Shown: positions 7,278 through 15,556, numbered from the stretch's first letter. The stretch is 64,000 bases of DNA from Bacillus sp. CH30_1T (GCF_008364765.1 NZ_VTUY01000017.1:1-64000), one strand, 5' to 3'. Program-made: numbers and translations. The notes: generated by a model not told the origin, from the letters alone.

Positions 7278-8670
7278 ATATCTTTATCAGCTGCTCCTCA
7301 GCCATACAAGCGTACTCATCATCGCCTTCATGATCCTCGGCCTCCTGTTTTCCCAGTATGTCGAGAATCTTGTCTACGAAAATAAGGTCACGGAACTCAG
7401 GTCATATGGGGAGAAAATTTTATCAGACCTTGAAAGACCAAGCCCGAGAAGACCTCTCTATCTGGAGGAGTACAGCAGCTTGCTTCATGCCCGGAACATC
7501 GATGTGATCACGTTCAATCGCCAGGGAGAGGTATCATTCTCAAGGGGAGGGGTGTACCCGCGGATCGAACTCTCCAAAGAAGAGTGGCAAAAAATCGAAC
7601 GGGGTGAAACCGTCCCCCTGAAAAAAGATTTCGGCCGGTTTGACCAGGCTGTATCACTCGTCATCATGCCCCGGATCATCAATGATCAGCTGGCTGGCGG
7701 ATTGATCCTGATTGCCCCGATCAGCGGCTCAAGGGAAATGCTGAGTGAGATCAATAAATATCTTCTATATATCGTGCTCCTGTCACTGGCGATTTCACTC
7801 TTGATCAGCTTGTTCTTATCAAAGCTCCATGTGAAAAGGATTCAGCGGATCAGGGATGCCACTTCCCGTGTGTCATCCGGTCATTACGATGTTCACGTCC
7901 CAAGCTCCAACTTCGATGAAATCGGCGATCTTGCCGAAGACTTTAATGAAATGGTCACGAAACTCCGGGCATCCAAAGAGGAAATCGACAGCCTGGAGAA
8001 CCGGAGAAGGCAATTCATGGCGGATGTATCACACGAACTGAGAACACCGCTGACCACGATTCGCGGTGTCATCGAAGGAATCAGGAACGACATGATCCCC
8101 GAAGAACAGAAAGAGAAGAGCTTCGGTCTCGTAAGCGAGGAAACGAGACGGTTGATCAGATTGGTGAATGAAAACCTGGACTACGAAAAAATCCGTTCCA
8201 ACCAGGTAGCGATCACGAAAGTAACCTTACCTTTACTGGATATCTTCGAAGTCATCAAGGAACAGCTCGACTTGCAGGCTGAAGAAAAGGGGAACGAAAT
8301 TAGGGTGGTTGCAGATTCTGGGGCCACGGTACATGCGGACTATGATAGGCTTATCCAAATTCTGATCAACATCACGAAAAACAGCATTCAATTCACCTCT
8401 GGAGGAACGATCACGTTAAGGGGCTCCTCTTCCGGGACAGAAACCGTCATCGAAATCGAAGACACCGGAATAGGTATGGATCCCGAAGAAATCCAATCGA
8501 TTTGGCGCAGGTTTTATAAAGCGGACCTGTCCAGGACGAATAATCCCTACGGTGAATTCGGTATCGGACTCTCCATCGTGAAGCAATTGGTGCTCATGCA
8601 TGAGGGGACGATTGATGTTTTTAGTGAGAAAGGGAAGGGGACGAAGTTTGTGATTCGGCTGCCTCTCTGA
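7249..8670 (+). CDS. Sensor histidine kinase with extracytoplasmic domain
   Basis: 473-residue membrane kinase, partner of the overlapping response regulator. Membrane helix 1 at about 14-32, an extracellular sensor loop (about 33-170), membrane helix 2 at about 172-192, HAMP (about 193-245), HisKA with phospho-His262 in VSHELRTPL, and a HATPase domain with N box (NITKNSIQF), DTGIGMD and a GIGLSIVK G-box. The start could also be ATG 7267 (MKFRYL), which keeps both helices; neither has a strong RBS. The ligand is not identifiable. Confidence 0.92.
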   Translation: MRRRPGMKFRYLYQLLLSHTSVLIIAFMILGLLFSQYVENLVYENKVTELRSYGEKILSDLERPSPRRPLYLEEYSSLLHARNIDVITFNRQGEVSFSRGGVYPRIELSKEEWQKIERGETVPLKKDFGRFDQAVSLVIMPRIINDQLAGGLILIAPISGSREMLSEINKYLLYIVLLSLAISLLISLFLSKLHVKRIQRIRDATSRVSSGHYDVHVPSSNFDEIGDLAEDFNEMVTKLRASKEEIDSLENRRRQFMADVSHELRTPLTTIRGVIEGIRNDMIPEEQKEKSFGLVSEETRRLIRLVNENLDYEKIRSNQVAITKVTLPLLDIFEVIKEQLDLQAEEKGNEIRVVADSGATVHADYDRLIQILINITKNSIQFTSGGTITLRGSSSGTETVIEIEDTGIGMDPEEIQSIWRRFYKADLSRTNNPYGEFGIGLSIVKQLVLMHEGTIDVFSEKGKGTKFVIRLPL

Positions 8671-8676
8671 AAGGGG

Positions 8677-8740
8677 GGCCAAGGGGACAGGTACCTTGGC
8701 TCGGTCCAGGATTGGAGCCATAGTACCTGTCTCCTTGGCC
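8677..8740. repeat. Palindromic REPIN-like element (GGGACAGGTACC type)
   Basis: GGCCAAGGGGACAGGTACC and the partly matching GTACCTGTCTCCTTGGCC form the arms. Related to the copy at 6475-6537 but with different flanking bases and some mismatches, so not a recent duplicate. Confidence 0.75.
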
Positions 8741-8772
8741 ATTTTCGTCATGATCGACTAAACAAGGGAAAT

Positions 8773-8816
8773 AAAAAAACCGCATGGACTCCAACAATCA
8801 ATCCATGCGGTTTTCA
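8773..8816. terminator. Bidirectional terminator between converging genes
   Basis: AAAACCGCATGGA and TCCATGCGGTTTT form a 13-bp stem with A- and T-runs on both sides. It serves the kinase gene on plus and the binding-protein gene on minus. Confidence 0.9.
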
Positions 8817-8828
8817 TATGTTGTAAGA

Positions 8829-9764
8829 TTAATTCAGCTCTTCAAGAAATGCTTTTTTAAACACATCCAGAAGATATTCCAGTGTGATTGGATCACTATA
8901 CGTGATCGCTTTCGTATCTAATTCTATGACTCTATTGTTTTGAACGGCAGGGATGTTCTTCCATGTCTGAGTTTCCAAAAATGAACCGTCACCGTCCTGG
9001 TTTTTACTAAGGACGATATAATCTCCCGCAAACTCTGGAAGGACTTCTGTACTTAGTGCAAAGTAGCCTGGCTCTAATGCATTTTCTTTCACTTTTTCAG
9101 GCATTTCCAGTTTCATTGTTTGATATAATAATTCGGTGCCGCGAGCCCAGTTATTCCCAAATACATAAGCTGACTTCGTATCGTATTCAAAGACCGATAC
9201 AGTGGCATCCTCGCCGATTTTTCCTTTAATCTCTTTCCCTGCTTCTTCCGCACGAGTAGTGAAATCTTCAACCCAATCTTTGGCCTCCTGCTCTTTATTA
9301 AGGAGCTTACCAATTTCAATTTGCTGTTCCAAGTAATCCAATTTCCCCCACGTGTAGGCAACCGTAGGAGCGATTTCACTCATCTTATCAATATTTTTCG
9401 AGTGGGATCCCACGATGATAAGGTCTGGCTCAAGCTCAACGATTTTCTCGATGTTTTCCTCCGATACTACTTCAATACCCTCCAGCTTCTCTTGAAACAG
9501 GGGATTCATATTCGTCCATTCATCGACGCCGACAATTTTACTCTCCAATGCAAGCACGTTTGGAGCGTTCGAAAGCGCCACAATACGGGTAGGATTCGCA
9601 GGTACCTCTACAGGACCAGTTTCTGATTGATATGTAATGGTTTCTGATGCTGTTTTCTGATTCGCATTCTCTTCCTTTTGTTCAGTCTTTGCCGTCTCGG
9701 TGCTGCCACAAGCCTGAAGAATGAAGATTGCCAAGAGCAGAAACGGGATGAGTATTTTTTTCAA
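8829..9764 (-). CDS. Iron-siderophore ABC transporter substrate-binding lipoprotein
   Basis: 311 residues with a lipoprotein signal (FILQACGS, Cys19) and a Periplas_BP_2 fold typical of FhuD/FecB/YfmC-like ferric-siderophore binding proteins: an N-lobe with PTRIVALSNAPN, ELEPDLIIVG, a long linker helix, and a C-lobe with FALSTEVLPE and WKNIPAVQNNRVIELD. It should bind a ferric siderophore outside the membrane and hand it to a permease. No permease or ATPase gene is adjacent, so it must use one encoded elsewhere. Two Fur-type boxes lie just upstream. Siderophore type (citrate, hydroxamate, catecholate) cannot be assigned. Confidence 0.92.
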   Translation of the reverse strand: MKKILIPFLLLAIFILQACGSTETAKTEQKEENANQKTASETITYQSETGPVEVPANPTRIVALSNAPNVLALESKIVGVDEWTNMNPLFQEKLEGIEVVSEENIEKIVELEPDLIIVGSHSKNIDKMSEIAPTVAYTWGKLDYLEQQIEIGKLLNKEQEAKDWVEDFTTRAEEAGKEIKGKIGEDATVSVFEYDTKSAYVFGNNWARGTELLYQTMKLEMPEKVKENALEPGYFALSTEVLPEFAGDYIVLSKNQDGDGSFLETQTWKNIPAVQNNRVIELDTKAITYSDPITLEYLLDVFKKAFLEELN

Positions 9765-9791
9765 ATTGTTTTCCTTCTTTCTAATTAATAG

Positions 9792-9846
9792 TGATAATCA
9801 TTCTCATTATAGTACTAAATATACAGAGAACGATTATCATTGTCAA
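9792..9846 (-). promoter_or_regulatory. Two Fur boxes upstream of the binding-protein gene
   Basis: TGATAATCATTCTCATTAT (9792-9810) and GAACGATTATCATTGTCAA (9828-9846) both match the TGATAATNATTATCA-type Fur consensus closely. They lie in the promoter region of the minus-strand gene, implying iron repression. Confidence 0.8.
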
Positions 9847-10034
9847 TAAAATTTATCAGTGATTCTAAAGTTTGGATTTGGATGATGGCTTTAATGGGAG
9901 GGGCTTTTTTAAAAAGGATCATTAACGGTTTGGTTTATTGTTACATCTGGGTTAACGTGGCGCTCCTTTTGGATTTTTTATGATATCATTACAAAATATG
10001 GATAGTTTTTTCTATGTTAAGGCGGTGAAATAAA

Positions 10035-11021
10035 TTGATTGATCAACTAATAAAACTCGTGGAGCATTCGACGGAGGACGAAGTAAAATCCCTGCTGTTC
10101 TATATGCTATTACGAATCAATATGGCGGAAGAGACAGAGCAAGCCCAACTGGTTAAAGATTTGAAGGACACCTATCGTGGTTTTGTGGAGTATAAAAGAA
10201 GTCAGGCTGAGACGGAAAAGACCTATCGAGCCGTCCATATCCTATTCGGAGATTCTGCTTCCGGTAGTTTAAAAATAGCGTTAAAAGAAAGGGACGAGGG
10301 AGAGGTAAAGGTGCTCTCTTTTTCAGATGTGTTCTCCATCGGTCCGGTTTGGAAACTGCATGAAGAACGCGGGCTTCGACACCGGTATGAATGGCTCAAT
10401 AATCACATTCTGTTTGAAGGTGATGATCTAACGGAACACCATGAAAGGTTCAATGAAACGATTTCGAAGATTGAGGCGATTCCTGACCATATCCCCATTA
10501 CGATTTGGGCAGGGGAAAATGCTCACGAACAAACGGCCATGCGATATGTTCTGTATCTATTAAAAGAAAAGCAAAACGATCTATTTATCATGAATACTAC
10601 TCATTCTCATACCTTGCACACCGGAGAACTTTCACCAGAAAAAGTAGGGATGCTGTATGAATATGAAAAAAACTCTGCTCCATTGAATAAAGAACAAAGA
10701 TTAGAATACGAAGAAGAGTGGCAAGAGCTGTCTGCCACACAGGAAATTCTGAGAATATGGGAGAATGGCGAAATAAAAAGGGTCCGTGAAGATTATTATG
10801 ATCAGTACATCATCCATAAAGCAAAAAAATTACATAAAGAGCTGGAGAATCATGGATTCATGAAATCAGCGCGACTTATAGGTGAAGTGCTGGGACATGT
10901 GGATCAATATATCGATGACGGATATTTTGAGTATCGAGTAAGGCATTTAATCATGAATGGCGTATTTGTGATCGAAGGGGTTCCGAAAGCGATGAGGTTT
11001 TATAGTGTGAAACTTAAATGA
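10035..11021 (+). CDS. DUF1835/DUF3658 domain protein
   Basis: 328 residues. The middle shows the DUF1835 signature (HILFGDSASGSLKIAL, SFSDVFSIGPVW), followed by the DUF3658-like C-terminal helical part. An N-terminal helical segment (DQLIKLVEHSTEDEVKSLLF) is typical of the Bacillus version. TTG start preceded by AAGGCGGTG. Cytosolic; function unknown for the family. Ends at a compact hairpin. Confidence 0.88.
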   Translation: MIDQLIKLVEHSTEDEVKSLLFYMLLRINMAEETEQAQLVKDLKDTYRGFVEYKRSQAETEKTYRAVHILFGDSASGSLKIALKERDEGEVKVLSFSDVFSIGPVWKLHEERGLRHRYEWLNNHILFEGDDLTEHHERFNETISKIEAIPDHIPITIWAGENAHEQTAMRYVLYLLKEKQNDLFIMNTTHSHTLHTGELSPEKVGMLYEYEKNSAPLNKEQRLEYEEEWQELSATQEILRIWENGEIKRVREDYYDQYIIHKAKKLHKELENHGFMKSARLIGEVLGHVDQYIDDGYFEYRVRHLIMNGVFVIEGVPKAMRFYSVKLK

Positions 11022-11022
11022 A

Positions 11023-11050
11023 ATGGGCGTGTTTCACGCCCATCATTCTT
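11023..11050 (+). terminator. Terminator-like hairpin
   Basis: ATGGGCGTG, loop TTTC, CACGCCCAT, followed by CATTCTT. A strong stem with a weak T tract. Confidence 0.6.
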
Positions 11051-11221
11051 CTAATCCTGCAGCTTTTTATCCAGCTTGTCAGAAATGCTTTGCAGGATCC
11101 GGTTCTTCTCTTGCTGGATCTTCAGGATTTTCATTAAGAACCAGATGATGAATACAATGGTGGCCAGGTAAAACAAAAGGGTCAATAGCGGGAAAATGCT
11201 AAACAGGACAGGATTGGACAT
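11051..11221 (-). CDS. Small single-helix membrane protein with coiled tail
   Basis: A 56-residue ORF, short but well supported. A hydrophobic helix at about residues 6-31 (FSIFPLLTLLFYLATIVFII) is followed by a basic, heptad-like tail (KILKIQQEKNRILQSI). The minus-strand RBS GAGAGGAGA lies 7-8 bases before ATG. The architecture resembles small Bacillus membrane proteins of unknown role. An AT-rich promoter region is present at 11230-11260. Confidence 0.7.
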   Translation of the reverse strand: MSNPVLFSIFPLLTLLFYLATIVFIIWFLMKILKIQQEKNRILQSISDKLDKKLQD

Positions 11222-11322
11222 GGATGGGTCTCCTCTCGGTTGTTGGATAATTATAACATAAATGTAGATAGATGCTTTTTTATAGTCTAAGATTTTCCTT
11301 TTTTGAAAGAGGAGGAGAAAGA

Positions 11323-11418
11323 TTGAAACAGAGCTACAGATTCTTTTGTCAATTTCTTATAGTATTAGCGTCAGACCTTTTCCACATCCACCCGCCAATC
11401 GCCACACAATTAACATAA
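11323..11418 (+). CDS. Possible 31-residue peptide with a strong RBS
   Basis: TTG at 11323 follows AGAGGAGGAG by a few bases and opens a 31-codon frame (MKQSYRFFCQFLIVLASDLF then HIHPPIATQLT). It could be a leader peptide or the remnant of a longer gene. The only support is the RBS quality. Confidence 0.3.
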   Translation: MKQSYRFFCQFLIVLASDLFHIHPPIATQLT

Positions 11419-11519
11419 ATCACCTAATCCACTAACCGGACCTTCCTGTTATAGTTATAGTACAATGGATGGAAGTAGAAACATGTCTATTAATCTAGCG
11501 ATGGTAGGGGAAATCAATC

Positions 11520-11927
11520 ATGACACTGAAAAAGATAAAGAGCATCCTGTTTATGCTGCTTGGCTCGATATCCCTGGTGTTCGGGATTGCCGGCACTGTG
11601 CTTCCGGTTCTGCCGGGTGGCCCGTTTTACTTATTTGCCGCGTTTTGCTTTGCAAAAAGCTCCAAGCGGATCGATCGTTGGTTTAAGAGCACAGTCATTT
11701 ATGATAAATATGTTCTCGCCCTCCTTCAAAAGAAGGGGATGACCCGGAAAGAGAAGATCAGGATCAACGTGACGGCTGATTTCTTTATTCTGCTCTCAGT
11801 AGTGTTCGTCGATATCCTGTTCGTTCGGATCATCTTAATTGGGCTCGCTTTATATAAACATTATTATTTTATAAAAAAAATCGAGACGATATATCCGGAG
11901 TCATATCAGGTGGAAAAGAGCCAGTGA
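11520..11927 (+). CDS. DUF454 (YbaN-like) inner-membrane protein
   Basis: 135 residues. The diagnostic start is ILFMLLGSISLVFGIAGTVL then PVLPGGPFYLFAAFCFAKSS, and a second hydrophobic block at about 88-115. Matches DUF454/YbaN-family proteins of 115-140 residues. Two to four membrane segments; function unknown. AGGGG precedes ATG by about 9 bases. Confidence 0.88.
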   Translation: MTLKKIKSILFMLLGSISLVFGIAGTVLPVLPGGPFYLFAAFCFAKSSKRIDRWFKSTVIYDKYVLALLQKKGMTRKEKIRINVTADFFILLSVVFVDILFVRIILIGLALYKHYYFIKKIETIYPESYQVEKSQ

Positions 11928-11955
11928 GTAATGAACCAAGGAGTTACTAGAGACA

Positions 11956-12138
11956 ATGCTGAAGAGTTATCAATTAAAAAGTGATTTCAGAGGGTTCAAA
12001 AAGGGAGCAGACTTTTATTTAATTGCTGAATCTGAGTATATTGGCATCAAGGAGTTTGTTTTACGAACGAAAGACTTATCCACGAGAATGATTATCTCTG
12101 AAAGGGAAATGGAGAAATATTTTATTCCTTTGAAATGA
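11956..12138 (+). CDS. Hypothetical 60-residue protein
   Basis: A short soluble protein (MLKSYQLKSDFRGFKKGADF...). GGAG lies about 12 bases before ATG, a long spacing, so expression is uncertain. A terminator hairpin follows, supporting a real transcription unit. No family recognised. Confidence 0.45.
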   Translation: MLKSYQLKSDFRGFKKGADFYLIAESEYIGIKEFVLRTKDLSTRMIISEREMEKYFIPLK

Positions 12139-12149
12139 TACTGCCTAAT

Positions 12150-12178
12150 AGACCCGTCGATGAGACGAGTCTTTTTTA
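12150..12178 (+). terminator. Rho-independent terminator
   Basis: AGACCCGTC, loop GAT, GAGACGAGTCT, then TTTTTT; one internal mismatch. Confidence 0.7.
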
Positions 12179-12209
12179 ATGACAAGATAAAGAACATTCG
12201 ACAACCTAG

Positions 12210-12320
12210 CATGATTATGAACGAAAGTGGCATGATTAATGGAATTCCGGCACGATTTTTCTATAACCGGCATGATTACTTCAAATCCGGCATGAATGTC
12301 CTCGAAACCGGCATGATTAG
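12210..12320. repeat. Degenerate 20-21 bp tandem array (CATGATTA...CCGG)
   Basis: Six units can be aligned: CATGATTATGAACG..., CATGATTAATGGAATTCCGG, CACGATTTTTCTATAACCGG, CATGATTACTTCAAATCCGG, CATGAATGTCCTCGAAACCG(G), CATGATTAG. The ends (CATGATTA, CCGG) are conserved and the middle varies. A related array lies at 13302-13378, so the two flank the genes at 12.6-13.2 kb. Not CRISPR: there is no spacer/repeat alternation of suitable length. Confidence 0.7.
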
Positions 12321-12546
12321 TAAGCGAAGGTTATCTTCACTCCATGATTCAAACCCAAGACCTGCCTGAGCACCCATGTAATATCGATTTTCCAGCTAAA
12401 ACAGACAATCTTAGGGTTCTTCCATCGGAAAGTTTAAAATATCGAAAAGATTGAGGGGATATGCAAAGGAACTGCATCTGTGCTCCTTAAATGCAGCCAA
12501 GCCCCTTTGCCCTTTTTATGAATAGGTATTGCCCAACACTATAACA

Positions 12547-12560
12547 TTTGAAATAATTGA
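12547..12560 (+). repeat. TTTGAAATAATTG motif, copy 1
   Basis: TTTGAAATAATTGA occurs 39 bases before the ATG of a small membrane gene. It is the least complete of six related copies (also 16078, 23532, 26338, 49012 and 57942). Confidence 0.4.
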
Positions 12561-12598
12561 CATTAACCATCCATAAAGAGTAGTGAGGGGGAAACCAA

Positions 12599-12806
12599 AT
12601 GATGTATTTTTTTTCTTTTCGTCGGAATTCTAGTCCTTTACTTTGGCATTAGAATTTGGATTGGTTCCAGGAAGATGGAGTTTTATGGAGATAGCATCAA
12701 GAATACGTCCCGAAATTCCAGGGATGAAGCATACGAAAAGTCCGCCCGACATACCCAACAAGCCATGAATTCGAATCACCATTCAGGTGGCGGTCCCAAT
12801 GTTTAA
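12599..12806 (+). pseudogene. Small membrane protein gene with a poly-T frameshift
   Basis: ATG 12599 follows GAGGGGG. A run of eight T (12607-12614) puts the frame out. Removing one T gives a coherent protein of about 68 residues: a membrane helix (FVGILVLYFGIRIWIG) then a polar tail ending HHSGGGPNV at TAA 12804-12806. Either a sequencing indel, a phase-variable homopolymer or a pseudogene. The next gene starts 13 bases later, so they form one unit. Confidence 0.6.
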
Positions 12807-12819
12807 GGGGAATGGGAAG

Positions 12820-13176
12820 ATGCATTTAAAAAGTATCATGATTCTTCTTGTAAGCTTGATCACAGTGCTTTCATTGTTAGGATGTGCGGATGATGGAACG
12901 GGAATCATTGAAAGTGAGAAAGCTGAAGCCATTGCCATGGAACAATTTGAAAAAGATGTAGAGAAACATAATGAATCAAGCTTAAAAAAAATCAGTATGG
13001 ATGACGTGGAACTCCTTTCAAAAGAAACCCATTTCAGTAGTGATTCAAAGGCTTGGGAAATAACGTTTAATTATAAGGATGGGCTCATTAGGAAAGGCTC
13101 AGTAACCAACTCGATTGCTCATTACAGTGTAGGTCCAGGGGGAGAAATCATTAAAAAGTCAACTTCATTCAAATGA
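12820..13176 (+). CDS. Small lipoprotein, unknown function
   Basis: 118 residues with a lipoprotein signal (SLLGCADDG, Cys21) and a polar domain containing PepSY-like features (EKAEAIAMEQFEKDVEK, a C-terminal beta strand pattern GGEIIKKSTSF). The start at 12820 is preferred to upstream frames because it puts the signal peptide at the N-terminus; AAGGGG lies about 10 bases upstream. Co-transcribed with the frameshifted membrane gene before it. A strong terminator follows. Confidence 0.75.
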   Translation: MHLKSIMILLVSLITVLSLLGCADDGTGIIESEKAEAIAMEQFEKDVEKHNESSLKKISMDDVELLSKETHFSSDSKAWEITFNYKDGLIRKGSVTNSIAHYSVGPGGEIIKKSTSFK

Positions 13177-13178
13177 AA

Positions 13179-13226
13179 GACGCAAGGACCACGCACCTTT
13201 TGAGTGGTTTTTGCGTTCATTTTTTA
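13179..13226 (+). terminator. Rho-independent terminator
   Basis: ACGCAA-GACCAC and GTGGT-TTGCGT arms with a short bulge, then TTTTTT. Confidence 0.8.
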
Positions 13227-13301
13227 TAAGCGAGGGGACGGCATCAAGAAAATTCGACACGGAGGACCAATATGTGAATAAGAAGCTTAATAAATCAGAT
13301 T

Positions 13302-13378
13302 CCAGCATGATTAATCTGAAACCGGAATGATTATTTCAAATCCAGCACGATTATAGCCCAAACCAGCATGATTATAGA
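13302..13378. repeat. Second degenerate CATGATTA tandem array
   Basis: Units CAGCATGATTAATCTGAAACC, GGAATGATTATTTCAAATC, CAGCACGATTATAGCCCAAAC and CAGCATGATTATAG, 19-21 bp each. Same family as 12210-12320, with CAG in place of CGG before the CATGATTA core. The rest of 13227-13521 shows no gene. Confidence 0.65.
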
Positions 13379-13521
13379 TCTCCCTGTAAAAGAGAAGCTG
13401 GTTCACATACTAAAATAAGATTCAACTAGCTATTTATCCTGCCCATAGAAGGAATCTCCTCCTAAAAGCAAGTATATATATGTCAATGGACTAAAAAAAT
13501 TGCATAAACAGGATGTGAACG

Positions 13522-14196
13522 ATGTTGAATAAATGGATCCTCCCCACTCTGATTGGAATCATGGCCGCAATCTACATATTCATCATCCCCCAAGAGCCAT
13601 TAGCATTGAAAATCGTCTTTAAGCTGATCCCGATGCTACTCATCATTCTCTACGCATTCCGTCAGCTGCCCTCCAAACCAGCACCGTCCATGCGCCTCAT
13701 CGTCATCGGCCTGTTTTTCTGCATGTTGGGTGACGGGTTTATTGCCGTGTCATTTGTTGCCGGGCTTGGAGCCTTCCTGGCGGGACACGTCTTCTATTTG
13801 ATGGGCTTTATCAAAATGTCCCGTCTAAACATGACGCGCCTCGCCGCCTTACTGCCGATTGGGTTGTATTCCTTCATCATCGGCCGACAACTGATTACCG
13901 CGCTCCAAACCGAAGGAAATGATGGGCTCATGATCCCGGTTATTGCTTATATGCTGGTTATTTCCCTGATGGCCCTAACCGCCATCCTGACCGAAAACCT
14001 ATGGGCAACTGCCGGTAGCATCCTGTTTGTCATCTCGGACTCAATCCTGTCATGGAATATGTTCGTTTCAGCCATCCCTTATTCGGATGTCCTGATCATG
14101 ACAACCTACTACTCAGCGCAGTTCTTGATTGCCACAAGCCTCGCAAGCTTAAGGAAGTCAGTCGGGCATAAAGAGGGAAAAAGTATGAATATGTAA
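13522..14196 (+). CDS. YhhN-family (lysoplasmalogenase-like) membrane protein
   Basis: 224 residues, seven to eight predicted membrane helices. The family signature GLFFCMLGDGFI and then LGAFLAGHVFYLMGF fits YhhN/TMEM86 proteins; eukaryotic TMEM86B hydrolyses lysoplasmalogen, and the bacterial activity is assumed only. Monocistronic, ending at a strong hairpin. Confidence 0.85.
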   Translation: MLNKWILPTLIGIMAAIYIFIIPQEPLALKIVFKLIPMLLIILYAFRQLPSKPAPSMRLIVIGLFFCMLGDGFIAVSFVAGLGAFLAGHVFYLMGFIKMSRLNMTRLAALLPIGLYSFIIGRQLITALQTEGNDGLMIPVIAYMLVISLMALTAILTENLWATAGSILFVISDSILSWNMFVSAIPYSDVLIMTTYYSAQFLIATSLASLRKSVGHKEGKSMNM

Positions 14197-14203
14197 ACAG
14201 TGT

Positions 14204-14242
14204 TTGCGCCTGTCGAGGGGTCTCGCCAGGCGTGTTTTTTTG
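14204..14242 (+). terminator. Rho-independent terminator
   Basis: GCGCCTG and CAGGCGT arms around an 11- to 14-base loop, followed by TTTTTTT. Confidence 0.85.
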
Positions 14243-14261
14243 ACAAATTGTAAAAAAATCC

Positions 14262-14286
14262 AAACTTTCTCTATATAAGAAACGTC
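14262..14286 (+). promoter_or_regulatory. ECF-type promoter (AAAC-N17-CGTC)
   Basis: AAAC at 14262-14265 and CGTC at 14283-14286 are separated by 17 bases, the canonical ECF arrangement. It lies about 37 bases upstream of the ECF sigma gene, implying autoregulation. Confidence 0.7.
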
Positions 14287-14322
14287 TTATTAAGTGAAGA
14301 TACATACAAAGCAGGTGAGTGT

Positions 14323-14868
14323 TTGAAAACCGGAATTATTTCTAAATCCGAGAAAGATCGACTACTAGAGAAAGCCATGACGGAATACGGAAATGATGTT
14401 TATTATATTGTTTATTCCTATGTGAAGGAGCACAGCCTGGCTGAAGATCTGACACAAGAGATCTTCATCAAGTTTTATCAAAAGATGGATACCTTTCGCG
14501 AGGATTCTTCTCTCAAAACATGGATCATCAGCGTAGCTGTCAATCATTGCAAAGATTATTTAAGACGGTGGGATACACGTATGGTCAGTATAACGAATAA
14601 AATCAATGACATGGTCAAAGGAAAAATGGGCGCGCCGGAACAAACCGTGATCGAGAAGGAAAAGAATTCAGAGCTGATCCAAAGCGTGTTGTCCCTTCCC
14701 ATCAAGTATCGGGAGGTCATCTTTCTATATTATTTTGAAGAAATGAAGCTATCTGAAATCGGGGCCTGTATGGATTTGAACACCAATACCGTGAAGACAC
14801 GGTTGACAAGAGGGAAAGCGCTACTAGGTTCAACGATTAAACGGAACGAGGTGTATAACAATGGATGA
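14323..14868 (+). CDS. ECF RNA polymerase sigma factor
   Basis: 181 residues. Region 2 (about 25-95) carries SLAEDLTQEIFIKFYQ and the region 2.4 pattern; region 4 (about 125-175) has YREVIFLYYFEEMKLSEI and NTNTVKTRLTRGK. No extra C-terminal domain. TTG start after GGTGAG. Overlaps the anti-sigma gene by 8 bases. Probably induced by cell-envelope stress, as for other Bacillus ECF factors, but the closest B. subtilis paralogue could not be decided. Confidence 0.92.
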   Translation: MKTGIISKSEKDRLLEKAMTEYGNDVYYIVYSYVKEHSLAEDLTQEIFIKFYQKMDTFREDSSLKTWIISVAVNHCKDYLRRWDTRMVSITNKINDMVKGKMGAPEQTVIEKEKNSELIQSVLSLPIKYREVIFLYYFEEMKLSEIGACMDLNTNTVKTRLTRGKALLGSTIKRNEVYNNG

Positions 14869-15511
14869 GCTTAAACGTTTGCGTGGCCTGATGAAAGAAG
14901 AAACCTTCAAAGGGCATGGTTTTACCAATAAAATGAGGGAAAATATTTTGAACGAGATTCATTCTAAGCGGCCAAAATCGTTCACCTTCAATAAAAAACC
15001 AGTCCTGGCTCCGTTGATGTCCGTTTTATTCGTTGCGGCATGCCTTTCTTTATTCGTTTATTTCGGTGGGACACAATTGGGACTGATTGACGGAAATAAC
15101 GCCAGTGCCCCTTTTTATCAATACGAGGCCAAAGATCGTCCCGAATCCCTTGGAGATGAATTCAAGTTTCTCACAAAGGCTCCATTTGAAGTAGAGAAGG
15201 TCACGACGGAAACAGGTGAGGATCCTTCAGGAAAAATAGAATTGGTGACCTTGAAGGGAAAGGAAAGGCAAACGATCAAACTGACGTTTCAATCCATTGA
15301 AGCAGAAACTAATCTAACCTTGTCTCAGGACGAAGTGAAAGTCGGTCAATCCAAAGGTAGCTATTATGAGTCTGAAGGTCCGGCAAAGGTCAGCCACCTG
15401 ACATGGATTGAAGGGGATACCATCAAATATGAAATGGAATATTTTCCAGGGGGATCTGACGTCACTTTGTCTAAAAAGGATATGATTAAGATGGCTGAGT
15501 CGTTTCGTTAA
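14861..15511 (+). CDS. Membrane anti-sigma factor for the upstream ECF sigma
   Basis: 216 residues: a short cytoplasmic N-terminus (1-48) that would hold the sigma factor, one helix at about 49-68 (VLAPLMSVLFVAACLSLFVY) and an extracellular beta-rich domain (about 80-216, DUF4367-like appearance). No zinc-binding HxxxCxxC motif is seen. The assignment rests on translational coupling, topology and position. The pair ends at a shared hairpin. Confidence 0.8.
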   Translation: MDELKRLRGLMKEETFKGHGFTNKMRENILNEIHSKRPKSFTFNKKPVLAPLMSVLFVAACLSLFVYFGGTQLGLIDGNNASAPFYQYEAKDRPESLGDEFKFLTKAPFEVEKVTTETGEDPSGKIELVTLKGKERQTIKLTFQSIEAETNLTLSQDEVKVGQSKGSYYESEGPAKVSHLTWIEGDTIKYEMEYFPGGSDVTLSKKDMIKMAESFR

Positions 15512-15516
15512 TCAAA

Positions 15517-15556
15517 GAAAAGGATGACAGATCCCAAATCCATCATCCTTTTCCCC
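15517..15556. terminator. Bidirectional terminator
   Basis: AAAAGGATGA and TCATCCTTTT arms around 15 bases, between converging genes. Confidence 0.85.

Noticed and set aside
12210..13378. CRISPR array
   Set aside because: The units are 20-21 bp degenerate tandem repeats without spacers of constant length, and no cas genes are present.
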